A stretch of 64,000 nucleotides of DNA from assembly GCA_024579835.1 (NCBI GenBank), contig CP102060.1, forward strand, positions 1,116,001-1,180,000, in the 5' to 3' direction. The DNA comes from Clostridiaceae bacterium HFYG-1003 (lineage in GTDB: Bacteria; Bacillota; Clostridia; Clostridiales; Clostridiaceae). Both the position numbers and the translations under genes were made by a program. Under the pieces are notes generated by a model. It was not told the DNA's origin and searched no databases. It worked only from the letters and a program-made list of their open reading frames with translations. Below are positions 6,857 to 16,490 of the stretch, piece after piece; position 1 is the stretch's first letter; each line of letters starts with the position of its first letter.

Positions 6857-9131
6857 CGAACCAAAGAAAAATAAAAACAATCAGTCCAAAGACAGAGGGC
6901 GCAACCAGTATGGGGAGAAGATCCAGAAACAGGATTCTTCCATCGCGCCGGAAGTCAAAGAGCCGAAGGAAAGCCGCCTGCAGAGCGTAGTAAAGGCGAT
7001 CCGCCCCAAACGGCAGAAGCCGCTGATCGCGGATATCGATCAGGCACCGGCTCAGGCACCGGCTCAGACTTCGGCCGAAGCGCCCAAGCCATCCAGACGC
7101 CGGACCCCCCGGCCCAAGCCGGAAGCTGGAGCAGCGCCCAACGCGCAGACCCAGAAGCCGCAGCCGGAAGCCCCGGTTAAAAACCGCCGCAAGGGCCAGG
7201 CACCCGCGCCGGAAGCTCAGACTGGCGCAGTCGAAGCACCCAAAGGCCGCCGGCAGCCAAGACCGCGCCGCGAACAGCAGCCAAAGCCGGTAAATGAAAC
7301 AGTGGTGAAAACCGAACCTGTCGTAAAGACGGAACCATCGGCAGCCATCCCGGGTCCGGCAAAGGCGGAAAATCGCCGCCGGAGCGAAGCCCCGCGGGGC
7401 CGCAACCCCAGAGGGGGCATGTGGAACAAGCCAAGACCGGAAGCGGTAAACTTCACGGTATCCAATCCCAGCGACAAGGACATTGTCCGGATCATTCCCC
7501 TGGGAGGACTGGATGAAATCGGCAAGAACATGACCGCCATTGAGTACCGGGATGAGATCGTCGTCATCGACTGCGGCCTGAAGTTCCCGGAAGACGAGAT
7601 GCTGGGCATCGATAGCGTCATTCCGGACGTCACCTTCCTGAAGAACAATCTTCATAAGGTCAAAGGCTTCTTCATCACCCACGGCCATGAGGATCATATT
7701 GGAGCGCTGCCCCATATCCTCAAGGAAGTGAATGTACCGGTCTACAGCACCCGGCTTACCCTGGGACTCATTGAGGTTAAACTGCGCGAGCACAACATCT
7801 TCAATAAGGTGAAGCTGCAGACGGTTAAGCCGCGGGATATCGTGCGCTTCAACCACATCAGCGTGGAGTTCATCAAAACCAACCACTCCATCGCCGACGC
7901 GTCGGCTCTGGCGATTCATACCGCCGCCGGCGTTCTGATTCATACCGGCGACTTCAAGGTTGATCTGACCCCGGTAGCCGGTGATGTCATCGACCTGGCC
8001 CGCTTTGCCGAGCTGGGAACTCAGGGCGTTCTGGCCCTGATGGCAGACTCCACCAACGCGGAGCGGCCCGGATACACGCAGTCGGAAAGCACCATCGGCA
8101 ACAGCTTTGAAAAACTGTTCATGGAAGCGAAGGGCCGCATCATCGTAGCAACCTTCTCCTCCAACATCGACCGGATTCAGCAGGTCATCGGCGCGGCCCT
8201 CAAGACGAACCGCAAGATGGTCTTCAACGGCCGATCCATGGAGAACAATGTCAACGTGGCCCGTGAACTGGGCTATCTGGACATCGATGATCGAAGCATC
8301 GTGCCGGTGGACGAAATCAAGCGCTTCCGTGACGATCAGCTGGTCATCATGACCACGGGCAGCCAGGGCGAACCCATGGCCGCTTTGTCCCGGATGGCAC
8401 TGGGCGAACACCGCAAGATTCAGATTCAGCCCAATGACACCGTCATCCTGTCGTCTCATCCCATTCCGGGAAATGAGAAGGGGATCTTCAAGACGATCAA
8501 CCTCCTGTACAAACTGGGAGCCGAGGTCATCTACGATTCCAAGGAAGACGTTCATGTTTCGGGACATGCCTGCCAGGAGGAGCTCAAACTCATCCAGGCG
8601 CTGGTCAAGCCCAAGTACTTCATTCCGGTTCACGGGGAGTACCGCATGCTGAAGATCCATTCGGATCTGGCCAGGAAAATGGGGATGGAATCCAAAAACA
8701 TTCTGATTCCGGAAACCGGTGACATCCTTGAACTGTCCCAGACCAGCCTGCGCAAGAACGGCAAGGTTCAGTCCGGCCAGATTCTGGTGGACGGCCTCGG
8801 CGTCGGCGATGTCGGCAGCATTGTGCTGCGTGACCGCAAGCATCTGTCCGAAGACGGCATGGTTACGGTGGTTGTGACGGTCGATATGACTTCCGGCACC
8901 GTGATTGCGGGCCCGGACCTGATCTCCCGCGGCTTTGTCTTCATCAAGGAGGCCGAGCAGCTGATGGAGGATTCCCGGATTATCGTCCGCAACCTTCTGA
9001 CGGAAGCCGAAGGCACCCGCCTGAAGAATACGGAGTTCGTGAAGAACCAGATCCGCGAACAGCTGCGGAACTTCCTGTTCCGCCGCACCAAGCGCAGTCC
9101 GATGATCATGCCGATCATCATGGAAATTTAG
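6837..9131 (+). CDS. rnj: Ribonuclease J with a long disordered N-terminal extension
   Basis: The core is a metallo-beta-lactamase/beta-CASP RNase J: the GGLDEIGKNM start of the fold, the zinc motif HGHEDH at residues 282-287, and later TGSQGEP, SGHA and PVHGEYRM blocks. RNase J is a 5'-exonuclease/endonuclease in mRNA decay and rRNA maturation. About 210 residues rich in K, R, P, A and E precede the core, including APAQAPAQ and VVKTEPVVKTEP repeats; usual RNase J enzymes are near 555 residues, and this is 764. I chose ATG 6837 because GAGG lies 6 bases before it; ATG 6819 is also in frame. It overlaps the 3' end of fur, so it was probably expressed from the ruvX-fur operon before the IS arrived. 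Confidence 0.95.
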   Translation: MNENQNNEPKKNKNNQSKDRGRNQYGEKIQKQDSSIAPEVKEPKESRLQSVVKAIRPKRQKPLIADIDQAPAQAPAQTSAEAPKPSRRRTPRPKPEAGAAPNAQTQKPQPEAPVKNRRKGQAPAPEAQTGAVEAPKGRRQPRPRREQQPKPVNETVVKTEPVVKTEPSAAIPGPAKAENRRRSEAPRGRNPRGGMWNKPRPEAVNFTVSNPSDKDIVRIIPLGGLDEIGKNMTAIEYRDEIVVIDCGLKFPEDEMLGIDSVIPDVTFLKNNLHKVKGFFITHGHEDHIGALPHILKEVNVPVYSTRLTLGLIEVKLREHNIFNKVKLQTVKPRDIVRFNHISVEFIKTNHSIADASALAIHTAAGVLIHTGDFKVDLTPVAGDVIDLARFAELGTQGVLALMADSTNAERPGYTQSESTIGNSFEKLFMEAKGRIIVATFSSNIDRIQQVIGAALKTNRKMVFNGRSMENNVNVARELGYLDIDDRSIVPVDEIKRFRDDQLVIMTTGSQGEPMAALSRMALGEHRKIQIQPNDTVILSSHPIPGNEKGIFKTINLLYKLGAEVIYDSKEDVHVSGHACQEELKLIQALVKPKYFIPVHGEYRMLKIHSDLARKMGMESKNILIPETGDILELSQTSLRKNGKVQSGQILVDGLGVGDVGSIVLRDRKHLSEDGMVTVVVTVDMTSGTVIAGPDLISRGFVFIKEAEQLMEDSRIIVRNLLTEAEGTRLKNTEFVKNQIREQLRNFLFRRTKRSPMIMPIIMEI

Positions 9132-9183
9132 TCCGGATCGATCATCCGGCAGAGTTTTCTGAAAAACAAGAACCTTGGATCGC

Positions 9184-9206
9184 CCGGTCCCGTTCCCTGG
9201 GACCGG
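9184..9206 (+). terminator. Hairpin after RNase J gene, without a T tract
   Basis: CCGGTCCC pairs perfectly with GGGACCGG across a 7-base loop. No T run follows, so it could be a weak terminator or an mRNA 3'-end stabiliser. Confidence 0.45.
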
Positions 9207-9262
9207 CTCCAGCAATAGTTGACAGGAGATGCAGAATCTCCAGGATATGTTAATCTCAGAGA

Positions 9263-9298
9263 GATGAAAAATATCAAAGATATGAAAAATATCAAAGA
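9263..9298 (+). repeat. 18-bp tandem duplication before ylbF
   Basis: Two adjacent 18-base units, GATGAAAAATATCAAAGA and TATGAAAAATATCAAAGA, differ only at the first base. They lie in the leader just before the ylbF ribosome-binding site. Confidence 0.75.
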
Positions 9299-9317
9299 TC
9301 GGGGAGGATCATACCAA

Positions 9318-9659
9318 ATGACCAACGTACATGATAAGGCCCATGAACTGGCCAGCGCCATGAAGCAGGACGAGACGGTGATCGCCTACCGCGAAGCCGT
9401 TCAGAAAATTGAGCAGGATGAAGCCAAGAAACGGATGGTGGAAGATTTCCGCTCCGTCCAGTTTGCCGCTTATCAGGATAAAATGACCACTGGAGAAGTA
9501 TCTGCCAAGACCAAAGAGCAGATGGAGAACCTGGTTTCGGTCATCACCCTGAATCCGGAAATTTCCAGCTACCTGGAAATTGAACAGCGGTTTTCGATTC
9601 TGTTCAATGACATCATGAAAATCATCAACGAAGCCATTGGTGTTGACATCATCGGTTAA
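9318..9659 (+). CDS. ylbF: YlbF/YmcA family protein
   Basis: This 113-residue all-alpha protein matches the YlbF/YmcA family, with KAHELASAMKQDETVIAYREA near the start and NPEISSYLEIEQRFSILFNDIM near the end. In Bacillus, YlbF, YmcA and YaaT form a complex that directs RNase Y-dependent mRNA processing and affects competence, biofilm and sporulation. The position next to RNase J fits a role in RNA turnover. Start ATG 9318 is chosen because GGGGAGG lies 10 bases upstream. It could equally be named YmcA-like. Confidence 0.85.
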   Translation: MTNVHDKAHELASAMKQDETVIAYREAVQKIEQDEAKKRMVEDFRSVQFAAYQDKMTTGEVSAKTKEQMENLVSVITLNPEISSYLEIEQRFSILFNDIMKIINEAIGVDIIG

Positions 9660-9673
9660 TCCATACAACATGC

Positions 9674-9709
9674 AAAATTGGATACCCTGTATCTGGAGTA
9701 TCCAATTTT
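9674..9709 (+). terminator. Terminator between ylbF and typA
   Basis: A perfect 12-bp stem (AAAATTGGATAC with its complement) closes a 12-base loop; the right arm runs into a T tract. Confidence 0.85.
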
Positions 9710-9741
9710 TGTGTTGATCTTTCCACACACCAGGAGGAACT

Positions 9742-11553
9742 ATGTACACAAGAGAAGATATCAGAAATATAGCGATCATTGCCCACGTTGACCACGGCAA
9801 GACCACGCTGGTGGATGCGCTGCTGCGGCAGAGTCACACCTTCCGTGAAAATGAAAAAGTGGCCGAACGGGTCATGGATTCCAATGACCTTGAACGCGAA
9901 CGCGGCATTACGATCCTGAGCAAGAACACATCCGTAAAATACCAGAATCATACCATCAATATCGTGGATACCCCCGGCCATGCCGATTTCGGCGGAGAGG
10001 TCGAGCGCGTCCTGAAGATGGTCGACTCCGTACTCCTGGTCGTGGATTCCTATGAAGGACCGATGCCGCAGACGAAGTTCGTCTTGAAGAAGGCTCTGGA
10101 ACTGGGACACGATCCCATCGTTCTGATCAATAAGATTGACCGCAAGGATGCCCGCCCCAACGAAGTCATCAACGAAGTCTTTGACCTGTTCCTGGAACTG
10201 GGCGCATCGGACGAGCAGTGCGACTTCACGGTCCTTTATGCCTCGGCCCGGGAAGGCTATGCCAGCTTTGAAGCCAATGAGCCGGGAAGTGACATGACGC
10301 CCGTATTCGATACGATCCTGAGCAAGGTCAAAGCGCCCCAGGGCGACCTGGAAGGCCCGCTTCAGCTTCTTGTTTCCACCCTGGACTCCTCCGAGTACAT
10401 GGGCAAGCTGGCCATCGGCAAGATTGAACGGGGTCGCATCCGCAAGAACATGAATGTGGCGATCATGAACCGGGATGGTCGGATCGTCAAAAATACCGTG
10501 TCCGCTCTGTTTGTCAATGAGGGACTCAAGCGCGTGGAAGCCCAGGAAGCCAGCCTTGGCGACATTGTTGCCATTGCCGGCCTTGGCAGCGTCAGCATCG
10601 GAGATACCATTGCCGACGCTCAGAATCCGGAAGCACTGCCCTTCATGCACATCGACGAGCCGACGCTGTCCATGAACTTCATGGTCAACGACTCGCCCTT
10701 TGCCGGACGGGAAGGCGATTTTGTTACGTCCCGCCATCTGCGCGACCGCCTGATGCGTGAGATCGAGACCAATGTATCCATGCGCGTGAAGGAACTCTCG
10801 CCGGATACTTTTGAAGTGTCAGGCCGCGGAGAACTGCATCTGTCCATTCTTCTGGAAACCATGCGCCGCGAAGGCTATGAACTGCAGGTTTCCAAGCCGT
10901 CCGTTATCTTCAAGGAAGTAGACGGCAGAAAAATGGAGCCCATGGAATATCTGACCATCGACGTACCGGAAGAATACGTCGGGCCGGTCATGGAAAAGCT
11001 CGGACCGCGCAAGGCTGAGATGACCAACATGACTTCCTCGGTCAATGGCTATACCCGCCTGGAATTCGATATTCCGGCCCGCGGCCTCATCGGCTTCCGG
11101 AATGAATTCATGACGGACACCCGGGGCAACGGCATCATGAACCATGTGTTCAAGGGCTACGGTCCTTACAAGGGTGACATTCAGGAACGCTCGCGCGGTT
11201 CACTGGTCGTGTTTGAAACCGGCGAAGCCATTACCTACGGACTGTTCAACGCTCAGGAACGCGGTACGCTCTTCATCAACGCGGGTATGGAAGTCTATGC
11301 CGGCATGATCTGCGGCGAATGCTCCCGGGCCGAGGACATTGAAGTCAATGTCTGCAAGAAAAAGCACCTGTCCAACACCCGGTCTTCGGGTTCGGACGAG
11401 GCGCTGAAACTCACCACTCCCCGAGTCATGAGCCTGGAAAATTGTCTGGAGTTCGTCAATAACGATGAACTGGTTGAAATTACCCCGAAAACCATTCGCA
11501 TGAGAAAACGGATCCTTGATACGACCATGCGCAAGCGGGCTGCCCGGAAATAG
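9742..11553 (+). CDS. typA: Translational GTPase TypA/BipA
   Basis: This 603-residue protein is full length for TypA/BipA. The GTPase domain shows [10 protein letters not shown] (G1), the RERGITI switch, [14 protein letters not shown] (G3) and [10 protein letters not shown] (G4). EF-G-like domains follow, then the TypA-specific C-terminus. BipA binds the ribosome and assists 50S assembly and stress adaptation, especially at low temperature. The start has a clear AGGAGGA site. No terminator is seen before mltG, 56 bases downstream. Confidence 0.97.
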   Translation: MYTREDIRNIAIIAHVDHGKTTLVDALLRQSHTFRENEKVAERVMDSNDLERERGITILSKNTSVKYQNHTINIVDTPGHADFGGEVERVLKMVDSVLLVVDSYEGPMPQTKFVLKKALELGHDPIVLINKIDRKDARPNEVINEVFDLFLELGASDEQCDFTVLYASAREGYASFEANEPGSDMTPVFDTILSKVKAPQGDLEGPLQLLVSTLDSSEYMGKLAIGKIERGRIRKNMNVAIMNRDGRIVKNTVSALFVNEGLKRVEAQEASLGDIVAIAGLGSVSIGDTIADAQNPEALPFMHIDEPTLSMNFMVNDSPFAGREGDFVTSRHLRDRLMREIETNVSMRVKELSPDTFEVSGRGELHLSILLETMRREGYELQVSKPSVIFKEVDGRKMEPMEYLTIDVPEEYVGPVMEKLGPRKAEMTNMTSSVNGYTRLEFDIPARGLIGFRNEFMTDTRGNGIMNHVFKGYGPYKGDIQERSRGSLVVFETGEAITYGLFNAQERGTLFINAGMEVYAGMICGECSRAEDIEVNVCKKKHLSNTRSSGSDEALKLTTPRVMSLENCLEFVNNDELVEITPKTIRMRKRILDTTMRKRAARK

Positions 11554-11609
11554 AGTAAACCCATCGCGGCTTGGCCGTGAAATCATTAGAGCGGATCAGG
11601 TGATTCTTT

Positions 11610-12785
11610 GTGAAAAAAGTACTCGTAACCTTGTTGATCGTCATACTCCTTCTGGGGGGAACTATTTTTGGTTCCCTCTACGTCTATCATTCCAATGCCG
11701 GTGCTCCCCTGCAGGGGGCTTCAGATCCACTGTCCATTCTGGTGCGGGATCAGGAGTCGCTCTATCAGGTCGTGGATCAGCTGGCGGCAGACGGTGTGCT
11801 GAAAAATGCCTGGCTGAGCAAGCTCTACTACCGGCTGTCCGGGCTGAATCTGGACATCGAGCCGGGCCGGCATGAAGTGGCTCTGACCGGATCGCTGAAG
11901 GATCTTCTGGATGCCCTGAAGCAGGAAAATCTGGACAATGTCCGGGTTACGCTGCCCGAAGGGTTTACCATTGCCAATATGGCAGCCCGATTCGACAAGT
12001 CGGGCCTCGTTACGAAAGATGAATTTCTGAACGCAGTGGAAGCGTTCACCCCGCCGAACTATGTGCCGGTCAAGGGCGAACGGCGCTACCGAATGGAAGG
12101 ATATTTGAAACCTGACACCTATACCTTCGCCAGAGGGACAACGGCGGATGCCATCGTTGCCAAGCTCAGCGCGGAGTTCGACCGGAATCTGAAGGCCATC
12201 CTGGACCAGAGCGGTCGGACGAACATCACGAGCGCGGATTACGATGCCATCATCAACAAGGCAGCCATGATCGAACGGGAGACCAACAATGCTGATGAAC
12301 GCGCCCTGGTCGCGTCGGTCATTGAAAACCGGCTGGCCATCGACATGAAGCTGCAGCTGGACGCGACCATCCTGTATGCCCTGGGCGTGGATTCCAAGGC
12401 GGTCACCAACCAGGACATGCGCCTGGAGAGCCCGTTCAGCACCTATCATGTCAAAGGCCTGCCGGCCGGTCCGATCTGCAATCCATCCACGGACTCCATC
12501 CGGGCCGTCCTGGCGCCGGCTACCACGGACTACATCTACTATGTTCTGAATCCTCAGACAGGCAAACATTTCTTCACCGCTTCCTATGATGAGTTCCTGG
12601 CAAAAAAGAAAGAATTTAACGGCGGCGGGTCGACCACCCCGGTGACCACGCCCGGTACCCAGCCGGTCGAGACCGAGCCCCAGAATCCTTATCCGGGACC
12701 GGTTGGGCTGCCCTTTGAAGTGCTGCCCGCTACGAAGCCGTCCCAGACGGCAGCGCCGGCCACCACCACTCCATCAGTACCCTAG
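11610..12785 (+). CDS. mltG: Endolytic murein transglycosylase MltG
   Basis: The gene starts at GTG with an AGGTGA site. An N-terminal transmembrane helix (about residues 4-26) is followed by a LysM-like region and the YceG domain. The catalytic glutamate is E222 in the MIERET motif, followed by the KLQLDATILYALG and FSTYHVKGLPAGPICNPS blocks. MltG cuts nascent glycan strands outside the membrane and sets their length. A Pro/Thr-rich tail of about 55 residues is not part of the domain. It begins the mltG-trmR-U32-udk set seen in Bacillus (yrrL-yrrM-yrrO-udk). Confidence 0.95.
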   Translation: MKKVLVTLLIVILLLGGTIFGSLYVYHSNAGAPLQGASDPLSILVRDQESLYQVVDQLAADGVLKNAWLSKLYYRLSGLNLDIEPGRHEVALTGSLKDLLDALKQENLDNVRVTLPEGFTIANMAARFDKSGLVTKDEFLNAVEAFTPPNYVPVKGERRYRMEGYLKPDTYTFARGTTADAIVAKLSAEFDRNLKAILDQSGRTNITSADYDAIINKAAMIERETNNADERALVASVIENRLAIDMKLQLDATILYALGVDSKAVTNQDMRLESPFSTYHVKGLPAGPICNPSTDSIRAVLAPATTDYIYYVLNPQTGKHFFTASYDEFLAKKKEFNGGGSTTPVTTPGTQPVETEPQNPYPGPVGLPFEVLPATKPSQTAAPATTTPSVP

Positions 12786-12793
12786 GAGGACCC

Positions 12794-13435
12794 ATGAGCA
12801 TCACGGATCCACAAACAAAACAATATCTCCGGGAAATCGCCGCGCTCAAAGGCGACCCCAGGCTCACCGCCCTCGAAGAGTATGCCTCGCGCCGCTTCAT
12901 TCCCATCATCCACAAGGAAGCGGCCGATTGTCTGCTCTATTTTTTGCGTACGCAGAAAGCCGGACGCGTTCTGGAACTGGGTGCAGCCATGGGGTACTCC
13001 GCCATTGTCATGGCCGGAGCATCCCCTGAAATAACGATCGATACCATTGAGCGGGACCCCGGCATGATTGCCCTGGCCCGGCAGAATATCAAGGCCTTCG
13101 GTCTGGATGATCGCATCACTCTGCACGAGGGGGACATCCTCCAGGTGCTGGACGATCTGACCGGTCCCTATGACTTTGTCTTCATCGATGCCGGCAAGAG
13201 CCATTATCGCGAGTACCTGGAAAAAATTTTGCAGCTGATCTCACCCGGGGCGATGATCATCTGCGACAACATTCTGGTTCGAGGTCTGATTGCGCACGAA
13301 GGCGTGGAGCGCAAGCACTCCACCATTATCATGAACATGCGGCAGTTTATCGAGGAGGTTTCTCAGGACGAGCGGTTCCATTCCATGGTGCTGCCGGTGG
13401 GAGACGGACTTCTCATTATCAAATGTAAGGAATAA
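12794..13435 (+). CDS. trmR: SAM-dependent O-methyltransferase, TrmR (YrrM) type
   Basis: This 213-residue protein is a class I methyltransferase of the Methyltransf_3/COMT family. It has ELGAAMGYSAIVMA (SAM-binding motif I near residue 57), an IERDPGMIALARQNI loop, and FVFIDAGKSHYREYLE (motif with metal-binding Asp). In Bacillus the gene in this position, TrmR, methylates 5-hydroxyuridine at tRNA position 34 to 5-methoxyuridine. The adjacent U32 gene, which makes the hydroxyuridine, supports that assignment. An AGGAGG site precedes the ATG, 8 bases after mltG. Confidence 0.88.
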   Translation: MSITDPQTKQYLREIAALKGDPRLTALEEYASRRFIPIIHKEAADCLLYFLRTQKAGRVLELGAAMGYSAIVMAGASPEITIDTIERDPGMIALARQNIKAFGLDDRITLHEGDILQVLDDLTGPYDFVFIDAGKSHYREYLEKILQLISPGAMIICDNILVRGLIAHEGVERKHSTIIMNMRQFIEEVSQDERFHSMVLPVGDGLLIIKCKE

Positions 13436-13438
13436 GCG

Positions 13439-14683
13439 ATGAATCGAAATACGAAACCTGAACTTCTGGCTCCAGCCGGAAGCCTGTCCAAATTAAAAGT
13501 TGCGATCGACTACGGCGCCGACGCGGTCTACCTGGGCGGAAACCGCCTGAATCTGCGGGCTTTTGCCGACAATTTCTCCGATGCGGAGATGCAGGAAGGC
13601 ATCGAGTACGCTCACAGCCGGGGGCGCAAGGTCTACATGACGCTGAACGTGTTCCCGCACAACGAAGATCTCGAGGGGCTGGAGGACTACCTGCGCAGCG
13701 TCCGGGACCTGGGCATCGATGCCCTGATTGTGTCGGACCCGGGCATCATCATGACCTGCCGGGAAGTCATTCCCGAGATGGAGCTCCATCTGTCCACCCA
13801 GGCTAACAACGTCAACTACCGTTCTGCCATGTTCTGGCACCAAAACGGAGTGAAACGGATCGTTCTGGCCCGGGAGCTGACCCTGGAGGAAATCCGCGAT
13901 CTCATTGCCAGAACGCCGGATACGCTGGAAATTGAAGCCTTTGTGCATGGCTCCATGTGCATGGCCTACTCCGGCCGCTGCCTGTTGTCCAGCTACATGG
14001 TGGGCCGTGACGCCAATCGCGGCGAATGCGCCCAGCCCTGCCGCTACAAGTACTACCTGGTCGAAGAAAAGCGGCTGGATCAGCCGATGGAAATTCTCGA
14101 AGACGAACGGGGCACCTACATCATGAACTCCAAGGACCTGTGCATGATCCAGCACATTCCCGAGCTGATGGAATCCGGCATTGTATCCTTCAAGATCGAG
14201 GGCCGGATGAAGTCTGAGTATTATGTCGCAGCCATCGTCAAGGCCTATCGCGCCGCCATGGATGCCTATCTGGCCGACCCGGCCAATTACCGCTATGACC
14301 CCAAATGGATGGAACTGCTGGAAAAGGTCAGCCACCGCAAGTACCATACCGGCTTCTACTTTGGCCGCGGCAACTCGCAGATCTATGAATCCTCGACCTA
14401 TGTCCGGGATTATGACATCGTCGCTGCCGTTGTCCGCCGGGAAGCGGACGGACGCTATTTCATGCATGAGAAGAACCGCATCTTCCCCAATACGGAAGTG
14501 GAGGTGCTGCGCGCCAAAGGCGATGTCTTCCGGACGACGCTCACCAATTTCCGGGATGTAGAGGGCAGCCCCATTGAAGTAGCCAACAAGGCGGCCATGT
14601 ATTTCAGCTGCGACTGCCCGGATCAGCTGGAAGCAGGGGATCTGATCATTCAGACCACCGGCGAAGTGAAATACGTGTTTTAA
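13439..14683 (+). CDS. U32-family tRNA hydroxylation protein (TrhP/YrrO type)
   Basis: This 414-residue protein belongs to the peptidase U32 family. It begins with PELLAPAGSLSKLKVAIDYGADAVYLGG and has the Cys cluster in SGRCLLSSYMVGRDANRGECAQPCRYKY, which is thought to hold an iron-sulfur centre. Family members TrhP/YrrN-YrrO use prephenate-derived chemistry to hydroxylate U34 of tRNA. Most Bacillus genomes have two genes, yrrN and yrrO; here there is one. Spacing of 3 bases from trmR indicates one operon for making mo5U34. Older annotation as a collagenase-like protease is unlikely to describe its job. Confidence 0.9.
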   Translation: MNRNTKPELLAPAGSLSKLKVAIDYGADAVYLGGNRLNLRAFADNFSDAEMQEGIEYAHSRGRKVYMTLNVFPHNEDLEGLEDYLRSVRDLGIDALIVSDPGIIMTCREVIPEMELHLSTQANNVNYRSAMFWHQNGVKRIVLARELTLEEIRDLIARTPDTLEIEAFVHGSMCMAYSGRCLLSSYMVGRDANRGECAQPCRYKYYLVEEKRLDQPMEILEDERGTYIMNSKDLCMIQHIPELMESGIVSFKIEGRMKSEYYVAAIVKAYRAAMDAYLADPANYRYDPKWMELLEKVSHRKYHTGFYFGRGNSQIYESSTYVRDYDIVAAVVRREADGRYFMHEKNRIFPNTEVEVLRAKGDVFRTTLTNFRDVEGSPIEVANKAAMYFSCDCPDQLEAGDLIIQTTGEVKYVF

Positions 14684-14685
14684 GC

Positions 14686-14713
14686 AAAAGGGGGGTCACA
14701 GGACCGCCCTTTT
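14686..14713 (+). terminator. Terminator after the U32 gene
   Basis: AAAAGGGGGGTC pairs with GACCGCCCTTTT (one mismatch) over a 4-base loop and ends in TTTT. Confidence 0.75.
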
Positions 14714-14824
14714 CCTGTAAACTGAAAAGGAAAGCAAGGCTTCCAGAAGCCGCCGGAATGGGCTGAGGCCAACCTGAATTGGCCGAAATTCCGTTCCAAA
14801 TCAGCCTGATGAGGGGATGTAACA

Positions 14825-15445
14825 ATGAAGAAACCAGTCTTAATCGGAATAACCGGCGGCACCGGATCAGGGAAAAGCACGGTAGCCAACGCCATCTATA
14901 ACAGCTTCGGTGAAAAATCAATCTGCATGATCTCACAGGATTCCTACTATAAAGATCAGAGCCACCTGTCCTTCGAGGATCGGGTGAAAACCAACTATGA
15001 CCACCCGATGGCCTTCGATACGGATCTGCTCATCGATCATCTGCAGCGTCTGCTGGCCGGCCAGCCCATCGAAATGCCCACCTATGACTTCACCATCCAT
15101 AACCGGACCAAAGAGGTCAAAATCGTTGAACCCAGGGACATCATCATTGTGGAAGGCATCCTGGTTCTGGATGACAAGCGCCTGCGCGATCTGCTGGATA
15201 TCAAGATCTATGTCGACACCGATGCCGATATCCGGATTCTGCGTCGTCTGGTGCGGGACATCGAGGAACGCGGCCGTTCCGTGTCCTCTGTCGTAGACCA
15301 GTACCTGTCGGTGGTTCGCCCCATGCACATGCAGTTCACCGAACCGTCCAAGCGCTATGCGGACCTGATCATCCCGGAAGGCGGCCACAATAAAGTTGCC
15401 ATCGATGTCATGGTGCGCTCAGTCAAAGCCCTCATTGAAGATTAG
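14825..15445 (+). CDS. udk: Uridine kinase
   Basis: This 206-residue protein has the P-loop GGTGSGKST at residues 11-19, the lid/substrate region [12 protein letters not shown], and the [10 protein letters not shown] and IIVEGILVL blocks. It phosphorylates uridine and cytidine in pyrimidine salvage. An AGGGGATGTAACA stretch before the ATG gives the ribosome-binding site. udk closes the yrrL-O-udk-like cluster; greA, often next, is absent. A very strong terminator follows. Confidence 0.97.
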   Translation: MKKPVLIGITGGTGSGKSTVANAIYNSFGEKSICMISQDSYYKDQSHLSFEDRVKTNYDHPMAFDTDLLIDHLQRLLAGQPIEMPTYDFTIHNRTKEVKIVEPRDIIIVEGILVLDDKRLRDLLDIKIYVDTDADIRILRRLVRDIEERGRSVSSVVDQYLSVVRPMHMQFTEPSKRYADLIIPEGGHNKVAIDVMVRSVKALIED

Positions 15446-15474
15446 ACCTGCCACTCACAAATTCCACTGACCTA

Positions 15475-15522
15475 AGAGAAAGCCCGTAAACCTTCGTGCT
15501 GAATGGTTTACGGGCTTTCTCT
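15475..15522 (+). terminator. Strong bidirectional terminator after udk
   Basis: A perfect 18-bp stem closes a 12-base loop. It lies between udk and the convergent YbaK-type gene and can serve both. Confidence 0.88.
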
Positions 15523-15553
15523 GCTGAATCCGAAGGGGATATCCCGGATGCGG

Positions 15554-16042
15554 TTATTCTGACAAATCGGTCTCCGGAATTTTGGTCACATCAACCCAGC
15601 GACTGTGGGGAATGAACTGATCGAGCTGGGACATGGTCATCTCGACATGGCTGTTGGCGGAGCCGGCAGCCGGATATACCGAAGGGAAGCGCCGCAGGGA
15701 TTCATCCAGGTATACCTGTACGCCTTCGGGCACGGCGAAGGGGCAGACTCCGCCGGCGGCGTGTCCCGTCAGTTCTTCGGTCCGCTCGAAGGGCAGCATT
15801 TTCGCCTTGGTTCCAAACGTATCCTTGTACTTTCGGTTATCCACTCTCGCATCGCCTGCTACGACGACCAGCACAACGCTTTCCCCGACAAAAAACGACA
15901 GGGTCTTGGCAATGCGGCATTCTTCCGTACCAATCGCCCGGGCGGCTTCCGGTACCGTACCGGAGGATTCCTCCGTTTCCTGAACGATCTGATCCAGACC
16001 GTATTCTCTTAAAAAATATTCCTTTACTCGTTCAACGGACAT
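15554..16042 (-). CDS. YbaK/EbsC-type aminoacyl-tRNA deacylase
   Basis: This 162-residue protein matches the YbaK/aminoacyl-tRNA synthetase-associated domain. Motifs are EECRIAKTLSFFV with the conserved Lys, VVAGDARVDNRKYK, GHAAGGVCPFAVP and a late SANSHVEMTMSQL. Members hydrolyse mischarged tRNAs, for example Cys-tRNA(Pro) or Ala-tRNA(Pro). The gene is convergent with udk and shares its terminator. Exact tRNA specificity cannot be read from the sequence. Confidence 0.88.
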   Translation of the reverse strand: MSVERVKEYFLREYGLDQIVQETEESSGTVPEAARAIGTEECRIAKTLSFFVGESVVLVVVAGDARVDNRKYKDTFGTKAKMLPFERTEELTGHAAGGVCPFAVPEGVQVYLDESLRRFPSVYPAAGSANSHVEMTMSQLDQFIPHSRWVDVTKIPETDLSE

Positions 16043-16343
16043 GTCATTTCCTCATCTTTCCTCACGCGATGTCTGCACCGGACGATTGTCATGGAATCGC
16101 TCCGATCGGGCATCGGTTCGTATCGTTCTACCCCTGATTATAGGCAAGTCGGACTGAAAGGGCAATCATCCGCTGATCTTTTCGAAGGGGCAGACGCCAG
16201 ACTGACTATTGCGACGATTCAGGAGTCGGGCACATCCTGCTTGCCTGGAAAATGATGTCTTTCACCGGTGGGATTCATTTCCGCCAATAAAGCAACGAAG
16301 CAGGCAGCGAAACTCCCATCAAGCGGGATGGGACTCAACCCAA

Positions 16344-16430
16344 CACCGATCGAAGGGGATGGATCCACAGGACACTGATCGAAGAAGATGGCTTCACTGG
16401 ACACTGATCGAAGGAGCTGATGTTCAGACT
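16344..16430 (+). repeat. Three degenerate 29-bp tandem repeats
   Basis: GATCGAAG recurs at 16348, 16377 and 16406, exactly 29 bases apart. Units two and three share CACTGATCGAAG. This is the only structure I see in the 450-base gap 16043-16490. A short open frame at 16209-16436 crosses it but has no ribosome-binding site and an unusual composition. Confidence 0.7.
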
Positions 16431-16490
16431 GTATGAGAAGTTGACTTCAAACCATAATTTCGAGAGTAGATTCTGAAGGAGGAAGTCATT

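Noticed and set aside
6768-9215. An 815-codon open frame on the minus strand
   Set aside because: It lies exactly opposite the RNase J gene, whose motifs are clear. Its translation is rich in H, D, G and R and resembles no protein family.
16209-16436. A 75-codon open frame before the PilT-like gene
   Set aside because: No ribosome-binding site, odd composition, and it crosses the 29-bp repeats.
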